From Dehalococcoidia bacterium (GTDB lineage Bacteria; Chloroflexota; Dehalococcoidia; UBA3495; JAAXIE01), in contig JAAXIE010000299.1 of assembly GCA_012270525.1 (NCBI GenBank), forward strand, positions 1-9,155: a stretch of 9,155 nt of DNA, written 5' to 3'. Made by a program: the position numbers and the translations under genes. Positions 1 to 6,790 of this stretch are shown here, one piece after another; the first letter of the stretch is position 1, and each line of letters begins with the position of its first letter. Under the pieces are notes generated by a model that saw only the letters and a list, made by a program, of their open reading frames with translations, had not been told where the DNA came from and did not search any database.

Positions 1-527
1 TCGGAGCGCAGGGTTTCATCGACCGTGAAGGACGCTACCGTGCGCGGCTCGTCGGCCGTGAGAGCGATGACGACGGCGGTGCGGGATGCGGGGTCGAAGA
101 GCCAGCATTCGGTCACCCCTATGGTCTGGTAGTCGTGCAGCTTCCTCTCCATGTAGGCCGGGGTGTTGCTGGGCGACAGGACTTCTATGGTGAGGTCGGG
201 GGCCAACTCCAGGAAAGGTATCCCTTCTATATCGTCTATCCGGTCGCCCGGCACCTTGGGGTTGCTGAGATAGAGGATATCTGGCTGGCGGGTGCGCAAG
301 GGCTCGCGCTGGATGAGTATGTCCAGTGGGGCGGTGAGGACCTCCCCGATACCGCTGGCCTCAACGAACCTGCTGAGGGCCATATTGATTCGCTGCTGGA
401 TCCTCTGGTGGACCCAGGTTGGAGGAGGTGGCATATACATCACCCCGTCAACGATTTCATAGCGCTGCTTGGTTTCGGGGAGATGCAGCCACTGCTCGAA
501 GGTCAGGACTTGGGTTGAGGTGCTCAT
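1..527 (-). CDS. Uma2/DUF820 family protein, copy A (3' end beyond window)
   Basis: Third and most promoter-distal Uma2-family gene of a tandem array. The frame is open from the ATG at 525-527 to the window edge (175 codons plus two bases); the sister copies imply that only about 15 residues are missing. Uma2 (DUF820) proteins have a PD-(D/E)XK nuclease-like fold; their cellular role is unknown. The expected acidic/lysine residues are visible: Asp in RQPDILYLS, Glu in TIEVLSPSN, and Lys in RKLHDYQTIG, followed by the family's Gly-Val...CWLFDP segment. By hand count it differs from copy C at about 23 of 176 positions, nearly all in the first two thirds. It starts 8 bases after the copy B stop with no convincing Shine-Dalgarno sequence, so translation is probably coupled. 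The family call is strong; nuclease activity is inferred only from fold and residues. Confidence 0.88.
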   Translation of the reverse strand, partial: MSTSTQVLTFEQWLHLPETKQRYEIVDGVMYMPPPPTWVHQRIQQRINMALSRFVEASGIGEVLTAPLDILIQREPLRTRQPDILYLSNPKVPGDRIDDIEGIPFLELAPDLTIEVLSPSNTPAYMERKLHDYQTIGVTECWLFDPASRTAVVIALTADEPRTVASFTVDETLRS

Positions 528-607
528 CGTGGTGCCTAGCGGAATATTTCCTGGAGGTTGAGTTCGAAGCCAGGTAGCAGGTCGGAGCGCAGGGTTTCAT
601 TGACGGT
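426..607. repeat. Tandem-array junction repeat, copy 1 (Uma2 A start / B end)
   Basis: About 182 bases covering the end of copy B, the 8-base spacer CGTGGTGC (plus-strand reading) and the first ~34 codons of copy A. It matches 1007-1188 at an exact offset of 581 bases with about 8 mismatches by eye. The repeat edges lie inside genes, so a crossover between copies would delete or add a whole gene while keeping all frames intact. Confidence 0.85.
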
Positions 608-1108
608 GTAGACGGCGGAAATGGTTGGTCCGCCGCTGGTGAGATCGATTATTTCCGCAGTTCCGGCTTCCGGGCTAAAGATCCAGCACTGGTAGACGCC
701 AATTCGGTGGTAGTCTCGCAGCTTGGCGTCCATCTCTTGTCGCGTATTGCTTGGGGAGACGACCTCGATCACGAGGTCAGGAGGGACTTCCAGGAAGTTT
801 ATTCCCCGGAGGTCGGCCATGCCCCCAATACCTGTGCGTTGTGTGTTCAGGTACATGACGTCTGGTTGTCGCACGCGCAGGGGCACTCTCTGAATCATCA
901 CATCGAAAGGAGCCATCATGAACACACCCAAGCCTTTGCTCCGGACAAAATCCCTTCCACGGACGAATACCTCCTGGGCGATCCATTGATGGTGCCCACT
1001 GGGGCCAGGTGGCATGTACATCACCCCGTCAACGATTTCATAGCGCTGCTTGGTTTCGGGGAGACGCAGCCACTGCTCGAAGGTCAGGACTTGGGTTGAA
1101 GTGCTCAT
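536..1108 (-). CDS. Uma2/DUF820 family protein, copy B (divergent centre)
   Basis: Complete 190-residue Uma2-family protein, middle copy of the array. The first ~34 residues (MSTSTQVLTFEQWLRLPET onward) and last ~20 residues (ending FELNLQEIFR) are nearly identical to copies A and C, but the central part is clearly different, although it aligns without length change. Putative PD-(D/E)XK residues are kept: Asp in RQPDVMYLN, Glu in VIEVVSPSN, Lys in AKLRDYHRIG, then CWIFSPEAG. Start is ATG at 1106-1108, 8 bases after the copy C stop; the same 8-base spacer precedes copy A. No strong ribosome binding site is present, so coupling to the upstream gene is likely. Function unknown; a Mg-dependent nuclease-like domain is the family expectation. 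Confidence 0.88.
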   Translation of the reverse strand: MSTSTQVLTFEQWLRLPETKQRYEIVDGVMYMPPGPSGHHQWIAQEVFVRGRDFVRSKGLGVFMMAPFDVMIQRVPLRVRQPDVMYLNTQRTGIGGMADLRGINFLEVPPDLVIEVVSPSNTRQEMDAKLRDYHRIGVYQCWIFSPEAGTAEIIDLTSGGPTISAVYTVNETLRSDLLPGFELNLQEIFR

Positions 1109-1188
1109 CGTGGTGCCTAGCGGAATATTTCCTGGAGATTGAGTTCAAAGCCGGGTAGCAGGTCGGAGCGCAGGGTTTCATCGACCGT
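1007..1188. repeat. Tandem-array junction repeat, copy 2 (Uma2 B start / C end)
   Basis: Second copy of the junction repeat, spanning the end of copy C, the same 8-base spacer and the N-terminal codons of copy B. A third, half-length copy (about 1588-1689) covers only the N-terminal codons of copy C and stops at its start codon, where dapF sequence begins. The first ~26 bases of the window match the C-terminal part at a 1162-base (2 x 581) offset. Confidence 0.85.
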
Positions 1189-1689
1189 CAAGGAGGCGAC
1201 CGTGCGCGGCTCGTCTCCAGTGAGAGCGATGACGACGGCGGTGCGGGATGCGGGGTCGAAGAGCCAGCACTCGGTGACGCCTATGGTCTGATAGTCGTGC
1301 AGCTTCAGTTCCATGTAGGCCGGGGTATTGCTGGGCGATAGGACTTCTATGGCGAGATCGGGGGCTATTTCGAGGAACTGAATGCCTTCCGTGTCCTGCA
1401 AGCTATCACCCGGAAGTTTGGTGTTGCTCAGGTAGAGGATATCCGGCTGGCGGGTACGCAGGGGGTCGCGTCGCACGAGTATGTCCACAGGGGCAGCGGT
1501 CACCTCCCCGATGCCACGGGTCTCGATGAACCTGCTGAGGGCCATGTTGATTCGCTGCTGGATTCTCTGGTGATTCCAGGTTGGGGGAGGTGGCATGTAC
1601 ATCACCCCGTCAACGATTTCATAGCGCTGCTTGGTTTCGGGGAGATGACTCCACTGCTCGAAGGTCAGGACTTGGGTTGAAGTGCTCAT
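1117..1689 (-). CDS. Uma2/DUF820 family protein, copy C (dapF-proximal)
   Basis: Complete 190-residue Uma2-family protein, first of three tandem copies. I chose the ATG at 1687-1689 over the upstream in-frame ATG at 1701 because it gives the same MSTSTQ N-terminus and same length as copy B, and because it overlaps the dapF stop as ATGA, a typical coupled start. A GGAGAG sequence about 11 bases upstream, inside the end of dapF, may serve as ribosome binding site. Conserved residues: Asp in RQPDILYLS, Glu in AIEVLSPSN, Lys in ELKLHDYQTIG, then ECWLFDP. The fold is that of PD-(D/E)XK nucleases. No biological role is established for the family, and the link to lysine synthesis is probably only transcriptional. 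Confidence 0.9.
   Translation of the reverse strand: MSTSTQVLTFEQWSHLPETKQRYEIVDGVMYMPPPPTWNHQRIQQRINMALSRFIETRGIGEVTAAPVDILVRRDPLRTRQPDILYLSNTKLPGDSLQDTEGIQFLEIAPDLAIEVLSPSNTPAYMELKLHDYQTIGVTECWLFDPASRTAVVIALTGDEPRTVASLTVDETLRSDLLPGFELNLQEIFR
1686..1689 (-). other. ATGA stop/start overlap, dapF to Uma2 copy C
   Basis: On the minus strand the four bases ATGA hold the start codon of Uma2 copy C (1689-1687) and the TGA stop of dapF (1688-1686). Such overlaps normally mean that the downstream start is reached by ribosomes finishing the upstream gene. Confidence 0.85.
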
Positions 1690-2546
1690 GACCGGTGCCA
1701 CTCTCCGGTGAAGACCTCCTCGGCTGGGCCTTGCAGGTAGACCTCACCCTGGCCGTCCCATTCGATGGTGAGGTCGCCCCCGGGCAGGGTTATGTCAAAT
1801 TGGTCGTAGGTATGGCCGTGCAGGCGGGCGGCTACGGCGATGGCACACGCACCGGTGCCGCAGGCCATGGTTTCGCCCGATCCGCGCTCCCAGACCCGGG
1901 CCTTCATGGCACTGCCCTGTCCCAAGTTGACGATCTCGAAGTTGGTGCGACGGGGGAAGATGGGGTGACGCTCTACCATGGGACCGATTTGATGCAACGG
2001 GAAATCGTTGACAGGTACGTCGACGAAGGCCACGGCGTGAGGGTTTCCCATGGAGACGAAGCTGAGAGCCAGGGACTTGCCTCCCACTTGCAGTGGGTGG
2101 TCGAGGATGGCTTCACCCTCTGCCAGGGTCGGAGGAGGGTGAAGGCTGACCGGCACGTCCTCAGGCCGGAGTTGGGGGCGGCCCATGGCCACCTTGGCGC
2201 TTACGATGCGCCCATCGACCGTCCGGGGAGTGACGGTGCGGATGCCAGCCAGAGTTTCGACCAGCAGGCCGTCTCCCTCAGGGTCTGCTAACCCACGCTC
2301 GATGGCATACTTGGCGAAACAACGTATGCCGTTGCCGCACATCTCGCCCTCGGAACCGTCGGCGTTGAAGATGCGCATTCGCAGTTGGGCCGTTTGAGAC
2401 GGTAACACCAGGATGATGCCGTCGGAACCCACTCCCCTGTGCCTGTCGCTCATGGCGATGGCTAGGGACGGCCAGTCTGTGTCCAACTGACGGGCGTCGA
2501 TGAACAGGTAGTCGTTGGCCGCGCCGTGCATCTTGGTGAATTTCAT
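1686..2546 (-). CDS. dapF: Diaminopimelate epimerase
   Basis: Converts LL- to meso-diaminopimelate in the cytoplasm, the penultimate step to lysine and the source of the peptidoglycan cross-linking residue in many bacteria. The 286-residue length is normal. The protein starts MKFTKMHGAANDY, the family's usual N-terminus with Asn11. The two catalytic cysteines of this cofactor-independent racemase are present: Cys70 in GEMCGNGIRC and Cys229 in ETMACGTGAC. The SMGNPHAV and GSGET signatures are also there. Start is ATG at 2544-2546, with AGGG eight bases upstream. The miaA stop lies 44 bases upstream and the Uma2 copy C start overlaps its stop codon, so it belongs to the same operon. Nothing degenerate is visible; the call is very secure. 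Confidence 0.97.
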   Translation of the reverse strand: MKFTKMHGAANDYLFIDARQLDTDWPSLAIAMSDRHRGVGSDGIILVLPSQTAQLRMRIFNADGSEGEMCGNGIRCFAKYAIERGLADPEGDGLLVETLAGIRTVTPRTVDGRIVSAKVAMGRPQLRPEDVPVSLHPPPTLAEGEAILDHPLQVGGKSLALSFVSMGNPHAVAFVDVPVNDFPLHQIGPMVERHPIFPRRTNFEIVNLGQGSAMKARVWERGSGETMACGTGACAIAVAARLHGHTYDQFDITLPGGDLTIEWDGQGEVYLQGPAEEVFTGEWHRS

Positions 2547-2590
2547 CAGTAAAACCCTGGGCCGTTATGTCACTTAGTGTGGGGTGCCTG

Positions 2591-3532
2591 CTAGCTTGGC
2601 ATTGTATCACAGGGGGTCTTGCGCCCCAGGAAACGGCGCACCAACCGCGCCGCGTCCTCGTGGGGGTCTGAGGATGCATCGAGCCAGCAGATGCGGGGGT
2701 CGTTCAGGCGGAACCAGGTGTACTGGCGGCGGGCCAGGCGATGGGTGGCGTACTTGGTACGTTGTACGGCCTCTTCCACGTCCATCTCACCCTCGAGGTG
2801 CTGAGCAAGTTCCCGGTATCCCGTGCTTTGCATGGAGGGCAGCGTGGGGCCGTAACCAGCTTGCAGCAGCCCGCGCACCTCCTCAAGCAGTCCGGCCTCC
2901 ATCATGGCGTCTACCCGTTGGTCGATACGTTCATACAGGGCGTCGCGTTCCAGGGTGAGGCCGAGAACCAAGGCTTGGTAGCGGGGCTCCTTGGCCGGGC
3001 TTGCGGGGATACCCGGTCCATCGCTGTGGCGTATTTCCAGCGCGCGGACCAAGCGTCGCACATTGCGGGGATGGATGCGGGCAGCCGCTGCTGGGTCGAT
3101 GGAGGCCAGCCGGAGGTGCAGGGCTTCGGGGTCTTCGGATTCCAGGTTGGCCCGAAGGTCCTCGTCCGGTGGGGCTGGAGGCAGTTGCCAGCCTTCCAGC
3201 AGGGCCCAAACGTACTGGCCGGAGCCGCCAGCGAGGATGGGAAGCTGACCGGCGGCATGAATGCCGTCGATGGCTTCTGTCGCCCGGGAGAGGAAGGCCG
3301 ACAAATCGAAGCGTTGGTCGGGATCCAGAAGGTCGAACAGGTGGTGAGGGACTTCCTGCCTGTCTGCTGGGATTGGCTTGGCGGTGCCGATGTCCATCCG
3401 GCGGTAGACTTGGCGGCTGTCGGCACTGACGACTTGGCCACCGAAAGTCTTGGCCAGATCGAGGGCGAGCTTGCTCTTGCCAGAGGCCGTGGGGCCAACT
3501 ACTGCAACGATACGAGGGAGGGCCGGTGGCAC
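2591..3532 (-). CDS. miaA: tRNA dimethylallyltransferase (i6A37 synthesis)
   Basis: Transfers the dimethylallyl group of DMAPP to N6 of adenosine 37 in tRNAs reading UNN codons, improving codon-anticodon pairing. 313 residues, a normal length. Visible motifs: P-loop GPTASGKS at residues 13-20, the catalytic-site segment SADSRQVYRRMDIGTAKP with Asp38, HHLFDLLDP, and the C-terminal tRNA-binding stretch TKYATHRLARRQYTWFR. In the usual GGTG(L/Q)Y segment this protein has GGSGQY, with Ser104 in place of Thr, a conservative change. The start is GTG at 3530-3532, 12 bases after the tpiA stop; GGGAAG just upstream is a modest ribosome binding site. It is the second A37-modifying enzyme in this operon after tsaC. 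Confidence 0.96.
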   Translation of the reverse strand: MPPALPRIVAVVGPTASGKSKLALDLAKTFGGQVVSADSRQVYRRMDIGTAKPIPADRQEVPHHLFDLLDPDQRFDLSAFLSRATEAIDGIHAAGQLPILAGGSGQYVWALLEGWQLPPAPPDEDLRANLESEDPEALHLRLASIDPAAAARIHPRNVRRLVRALEIRHSDGPGIPASPAKEPRYQALVLGLTLERDALYERIDQRVDAMMEAGLLEEVRGLLQAGYGPTLPSMQSTGYRELAQHLEGEMDVEEAVQRTKYATHRLARRQYTWFRLNDPRICWLDASSDPHEDAARLVRRFLGRKTPCDTMPS

Positions 3533-3544
3533 GGGCGCTTCCCG

Positions 3545-4312
3545 CTAGACCAAGCCCTTGGCGTGGGCGGTGGCGCGAACGATTTCGCAGAACTGGGAAG
3601 CGTTCAGGCTTGCCCCGCCCACGAGGGCACCGGAGACTGACTCCTGTTGCGCGAAGCTCTCGATGTTGCCTGGATTCACGCTGCCACCGTAGAGGAGGGG
3701 TATGTCCTGGGCCGTGCCTGTTCCGAGAAGGTCGGCGAGCACAGGCCGTATGACGCCACCCATGATCTCGTGAGCGATTTCGGGGGTGGCAGCTTGCCCA
3801 GTGCCTATGGCCCAGACAGGTTCGTAGGCCACCACCAGACCAGGAATGTTATGTAAGCCCGTCAACGCCCCATGTAGTTGTCGGGTTATGACCTCGGAAG
3901 CGCGTCCGTCTTCCCGCTGGGACAGGGTCTCGCCGACGCAAAGGATGGGTCGCAGGGCGAAGTCGATGGCAGCGGATAACTTGCGGTTTACGGTCTCGTC
4001 TGACTCGGCGAAGAGGGCGCGTCTCTCGGAGTGGCCCAGGATCACGAAAGTGCAGAGTCCCGAGAGCATTCCGGGTGCGACTTCTCCAGTGAAGGCACCA
4101 TGCTCTTCGAAATGCATGTTCTGGGCCCCGACCTGGATGCCGGTGCCCTGGACCGCTTGCGCGACGGCAGCGATGGAGACAAAAGGAGGGCAGAGCACCA
4201 CATCGAATCCGTCGGGCTGGCCAATGGTGGAGGCCACATTCGACGCCAAGCGCACGCCTTCCGCAACCGATGTGTTCATCTTCCAGTTGCCGGCAACGAT
4301 GGGTGTGGGCAT
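3545..4312 (-). CDS. tpiA: Triosephosphate isomerase
   Basis: Interconverts dihydroxyacetone phosphate and glyceraldehyde-3-phosphate in glycolysis/gluconeogenesis. 255 residues form the usual TIM barrel. Active-site residues are all present: Asn9 and Lys11 in GNWKMN, His94 in ILGHSERR, and base Glu164 in AYEPVWAIGTG, followed by the flexible loop 6. Phosphate-binding LLYGGSVNPGN and GALVGGASL lie near the C-terminus. The open frame extends upstream to 4483, but that part is antisense-like shadow of apgM; the ATG at 4310-4312 gives the canonical N-terminus MPTPIVAGNWKMN. This start is two bases after the apgM stop with no visible Shine-Dalgarno, implying translational coupling. Very secure. 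Confidence 0.97.
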   Translation of the reverse strand: MPTPIVAGNWKMNTSVAEGVRLASNVASTIGQPDGFDVVLCPPFVSIAAVAQAVQGTGIQVGAQNMHFEEHGAFTGEVAPGMLSGLCTFVILGHSERRALFAESDETVNRKLSAAIDFALRPILCVGETLSQREDGRASEVITRQLHGALTGLHNIPGLVVAYEPVWAIGTGQAATPEIAHEIMGGVIRPVLADLLGTGTAQDIPLLYGGSVNPGNIESFAQQESVSGALVGGASLNASQFCEIVRATAHAKGLV

Positions 4313-4314
4313 GG

Positions 4315-5526
4315 CTAGGGTCCGAACTTCAGCAGCTTGCCAGCGTGGGCCGTGGCGAGGGTCATAACATCGCTGGCAGGGAAGGTGCCCAGCGATCCCT
4401 GAGCGCAATCGCGTTCTGAGAAGGCCTCGATGCCCTCGCCCCTGGTCCATTTGGAACGGATCATGAGGGGTACGGGATGCCAACTGTGGCTGGCCATGAT
4501 CGCCGGGGTGGAATGGTCGCCTGCGACCACCAGTACATCGGGGTCAAGGTCCAATAGCCCGGGTATGTGGGCATCCAAGGCTTCCAAGGCGGCCACCTTT
4601 GCCTTGAAATCACCATCCTCGCCAGCAGCGTCGGCTGGCTTGTAGTGCAGGAAGAAGAAATCGTGCTCGTGGTAATGCTCGCGCAGGGTGTAGACCTCGT
4701 CGGTGAAGGTGCGCCCAGTGGGTATTACCTCCATGCCAGCAATGGACGCGAGCCCGCGGTACATGGGATAGGCGGCGATGGCCCCAGGATTCAGGCCGAA
4801 GGCTTCGCCCATGGAAGGCAGGTGGGGCAACTGGGAAAATCCACGCAGCATGACCATGTTGGCCCGGTCCCGCTCCGAGAGCATCCTGGCCGCTTCGTCG
4901 ACGAACTGCCTCACCGCGGAGGCGGTCTTCGCCCCCTGGGGAGAGAGGGCGCGTGCTTCCAGGGCAGGGACACCGGTCTGTTGGGGGTCGGTCTCGCTGA
5001 CTTGCTCACTCAGGCCGAACCCTCGGAGGTGTAGCACGAAACGGTAGTCCTGCACCGGATATACCGTGGACTCCACCCCGTCCAGGGTTATGTATTCCAG
5101 GACATGGCACAGGGGTGCGCTCTCGGCGGTGGGGATGCGACCGGCGCGCCGGTCGGTCAGGTTGCCGTCAGCGTCCACGGTGCAGAAGTTGCCCCGTGCC
5201 GCCACGTCCCCTTCCTGCATGTCCACGCCTATACCCAAGGCTTCCAGTGCCCCGCGCCCGATGAGGCACTTGACGGGGTCGTATCCGAAGAGGGCGAGGT
5301 GCCCTGGTCCGCTGCCCGGAGCCACGCCCGGCTGCACCGGCACGGTGAGACCGCAGGCGCTTTCGCGGGCTAGGGCGTCCAGGTTGGGAAGGCTGGCAGT
5401 CTCCAGTTCCGATAGCCTGGTATCGGGATGGGGCAGCCCGCCAAGGCCATCGACCACCAGCATCAGTATCTTGGAGGGGGTGGTCACGAAGGAGCCTTTC
5501 AGGGCCTCGTTATCTATCGCACTCAT
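4315..5526 (-). CDS. apgM: Cofactor-independent phosphoglycerate mutase, archaeal (ApgM) type
   Basis: Interconverts 3- and 2-phosphoglycerate without 2,3-bisphosphoglycerate. It belongs to the alkaline-phosphatase superfamily and is distinct from GpmI. 403 residues from the ATG at 5524-5526, chosen because it precedes the family start KILMLVVDGLGG; the longer frame to 5655 runs into pgk. Metal/catalytic features: Asp26 in VVDGLGG, likely phospho-acceptor Ser72 in PGSGPGHLALFGYDP, GRGALEALG, RGNFCTVD, and AGDHSTP at about residues 335-341. In the metal-site segment where many ApgM proteins read D-E-A-G-H, this one reads DAAGE (Asp299, Glu303). Forty-six bases separate it from pgk upstream and two from tpiA downstream. 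An AGAGG about 13-14 bases before the ATG is a distant possible ribosome binding site. Confidence 0.93.
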   Translation of the reverse strand: MSAIDNEALKGSFVTTPSKILMLVVDGLGGLPHPDTRLSELETASLPNLDALARESACGLTVPVQPGVAPGSGPGHLALFGYDPVKCLIGRGALEALGIGVDMQEGDVAARGNFCTVDADGNLTDRRAGRIPTAESAPLCHVLEYITLDGVESTVYPVQDYRFVLHLRGFGLSEQVSETDPQQTGVPALEARALSPQGAKTASAVRQFVDEAARMLSERDRANMVMLRGFSQLPHLPSMGEAFGLNPGAIAAYPMYRGLASIAGMEVIPTGRTFTDEVYTLREHYHEHDFFFLHYKPADAAGEDGDFKAKVAALEALDAHIPGLLDLDPDVLVVAGDHSTPAIMASHSWHPVPLMIRSKWTRGEGIEAFSERDCAQGSLGTFPASDVMTLATAHAGKLLKFGP

Positions 5527-5572
5527 GATTGCTGGTATACCTCTACGATTCGGGCGTTTGGGTTTCGTACTT

Positions 5573-6790
5573 CTATGCTTCGGGGAGGGCGGCAATTCCC
5601 GGAAGTTCCCTGCCTTCCAGGTACTCAAGGGCAGCACCGCCTCCTGTGGAAACATGGGTTATCTTGTCGGCAATGCCCAAGGCTTCGACCACCTCGGCGG
5701 TAGAGCCACCGCCGACGATCGAGACGGCTTCGCTGGCAGCGATGGCTTGGGCTACCGTCTCAGTGCCGGGCCGGAAGGGGGAACGCTCAAACACACCCAT
5801 CGGACCGTTCCAGATGATGGTCTTGCAGTCGCCGAGAGCGGCACCGTAGGCCTTGGCGGTGTCCGGTCCGATATCGCCCACACGGAGGGCAGCGGGTACA
5901 GAGCGGACGTCGGCGGCCTGTGGCCGGGCATCGTCACCTAAGCTTTCAGCCACCGTGACGTCGGTGGGCAGAAGCACCTGCATGCCTTGGGACGCAGCAC
6001 GATCGAGGAACGAGGAAGCGTACCCCAAGCGGTCTTCCTCCACCATTGAAGCCCCTACCTCGCAGCCCTGGGCCTTGAGGAAGGTGGAAGCCATGGCGCC
6101 GCCGATGCAGACGCGGTCCACCCTGCCCAACAGGTTGTCCAACAGGGTAATCTTGTCGCTGACCTTGGCCCCGCCCAACAGGGCGCCCACGGGCCTTTCC
6201 GGCGATGCCAGTGCCCGGTCCAGATACTCGATCTCGCGTTGCAGCAGCATGCCCGCGCACGAAGGGAGAAGTCGCGGGACGCCGACCGTGGATGCGTGGG
6301 CGCGATGGGCTACGGCGAAGGCATCCATCACGAACAGGCTTGCCAGGGACGCCAGGTCGCGGGCGAAATCGGGGTCGTTGGCTTCCTCCCCGGCATGGAA
6401 ACGCAGGTTTTCCAGCAGCAGGACGTCGCCCGCGGACATGCCGTTGACCGCGGCTTGGACTCCGGTTCCTGTGCATTGATCGATGGAGGTCACAGGCCCG
6501 CTCAGCAGGGCCCCCAGCCGGTCGCCTACGGGCCACAGGCGCAAATCGTCCACGATCCTGCCGTTGGGACGCCCCAGGTGGGAGCAGAGGATGGTTCTGG
6601 CACCATGCTCCCGAAGATGCTGGATGGTGGGGAGGGTCTGGCGGAGCCGATGGTCGTACGAGGCGATGTGCTCGCGTCCCTGTTCGATGGGCACGTTGAA
6701 ATCGACGCGCACCAGCACCGGCTTGTCGAGCACCTGGACATCTTGCAGGCGTCGCTTAGGCAAGACCGTCCCCTGGTCCGCTCGAATCAT
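5573..6790 (-). CDS. pgk: Phosphoglycerate kinase
   Basis: Transfers phosphate between 1,3-bisphosphoglycerate and ADP, the first ATP-generating step of lower glycolysis. 405 residues as listed. Signatures: VRVDFNVP (28-35), SHLGRPNG, LLENLRFHAGEE, MDAFAVAHRAHAST, LGGAKVSDKI, IWNGPMGVFE and STGGGAALE. The nucleotide/Mg loop, usually GGGD(T/S), is GGGST here, with Ser363 in the Asp position. The start is uncertain. ATG at 6790 follows AGGTGG by 12 bases but makes a 35-base overlap with the upstream gene. A TTG at 6763, preceded by AGGGGA at good spacing, would give MPKRRLQDVQVL, a better match to the family N-terminus, and only an 8-base overlap. Function is very secure. Confidence 0.96.
   Translation of the reverse strand: MIRADQGTVLPKRRLQDVQVLDKPVLVRVDFNVPIEQGREHIASYDHRLRQTLPTIQHLREHGARTILCSHLGRPNGRIVDDLRLWPVGDRLGALLSGPVTSIDQCTGTGVQAAVNGMSAGDVLLLENLRFHAGEEANDPDFARDLASLASLFVMDAFAVAHRAHASTVGVPRLLPSCAGMLLQREIEYLDRALASPERPVGALLGGAKVSDKITLLDNLLGRVDRVCIGGAMASTFLKAQGCEVGASMVEEDRLGYASSFLDRAASQGMQVLLPTDVTVAESLGDDARPQAADVRSVPAALRVGDIGPDTAKAYGAALGDCKTIIWNGPMGVFERSPFRPGTETVAQAIAASEAVSIVGGGSTAEVVEALGIADKITHVSTGGGAALEYLEGRELPGIAALPEA

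Noticed and set aside
135..1099. Two plus-strand frames (135-518 and 707-1099) whose predicted proteins share an identical-looking C-terminus
   Set aside because: They are antisense to Uma2 copies A and B; the shared ending is simply the reverse complement of the conserved N-terminal codons in the tandem repeat.
2741..3640. 299-codon plus-strand open frame
   Set aside because: Antisense to miaA, which has all its catalytic motifs. Long antisense frames are expected in GC-rich coding DNA, and the translation resembles no family.
5066..5941. 291-codon plus-strand open frame
   Set aside because: It crosses antisense to apgM and pgk, both well supported, and has the low-complexity composition of a shadow frame.
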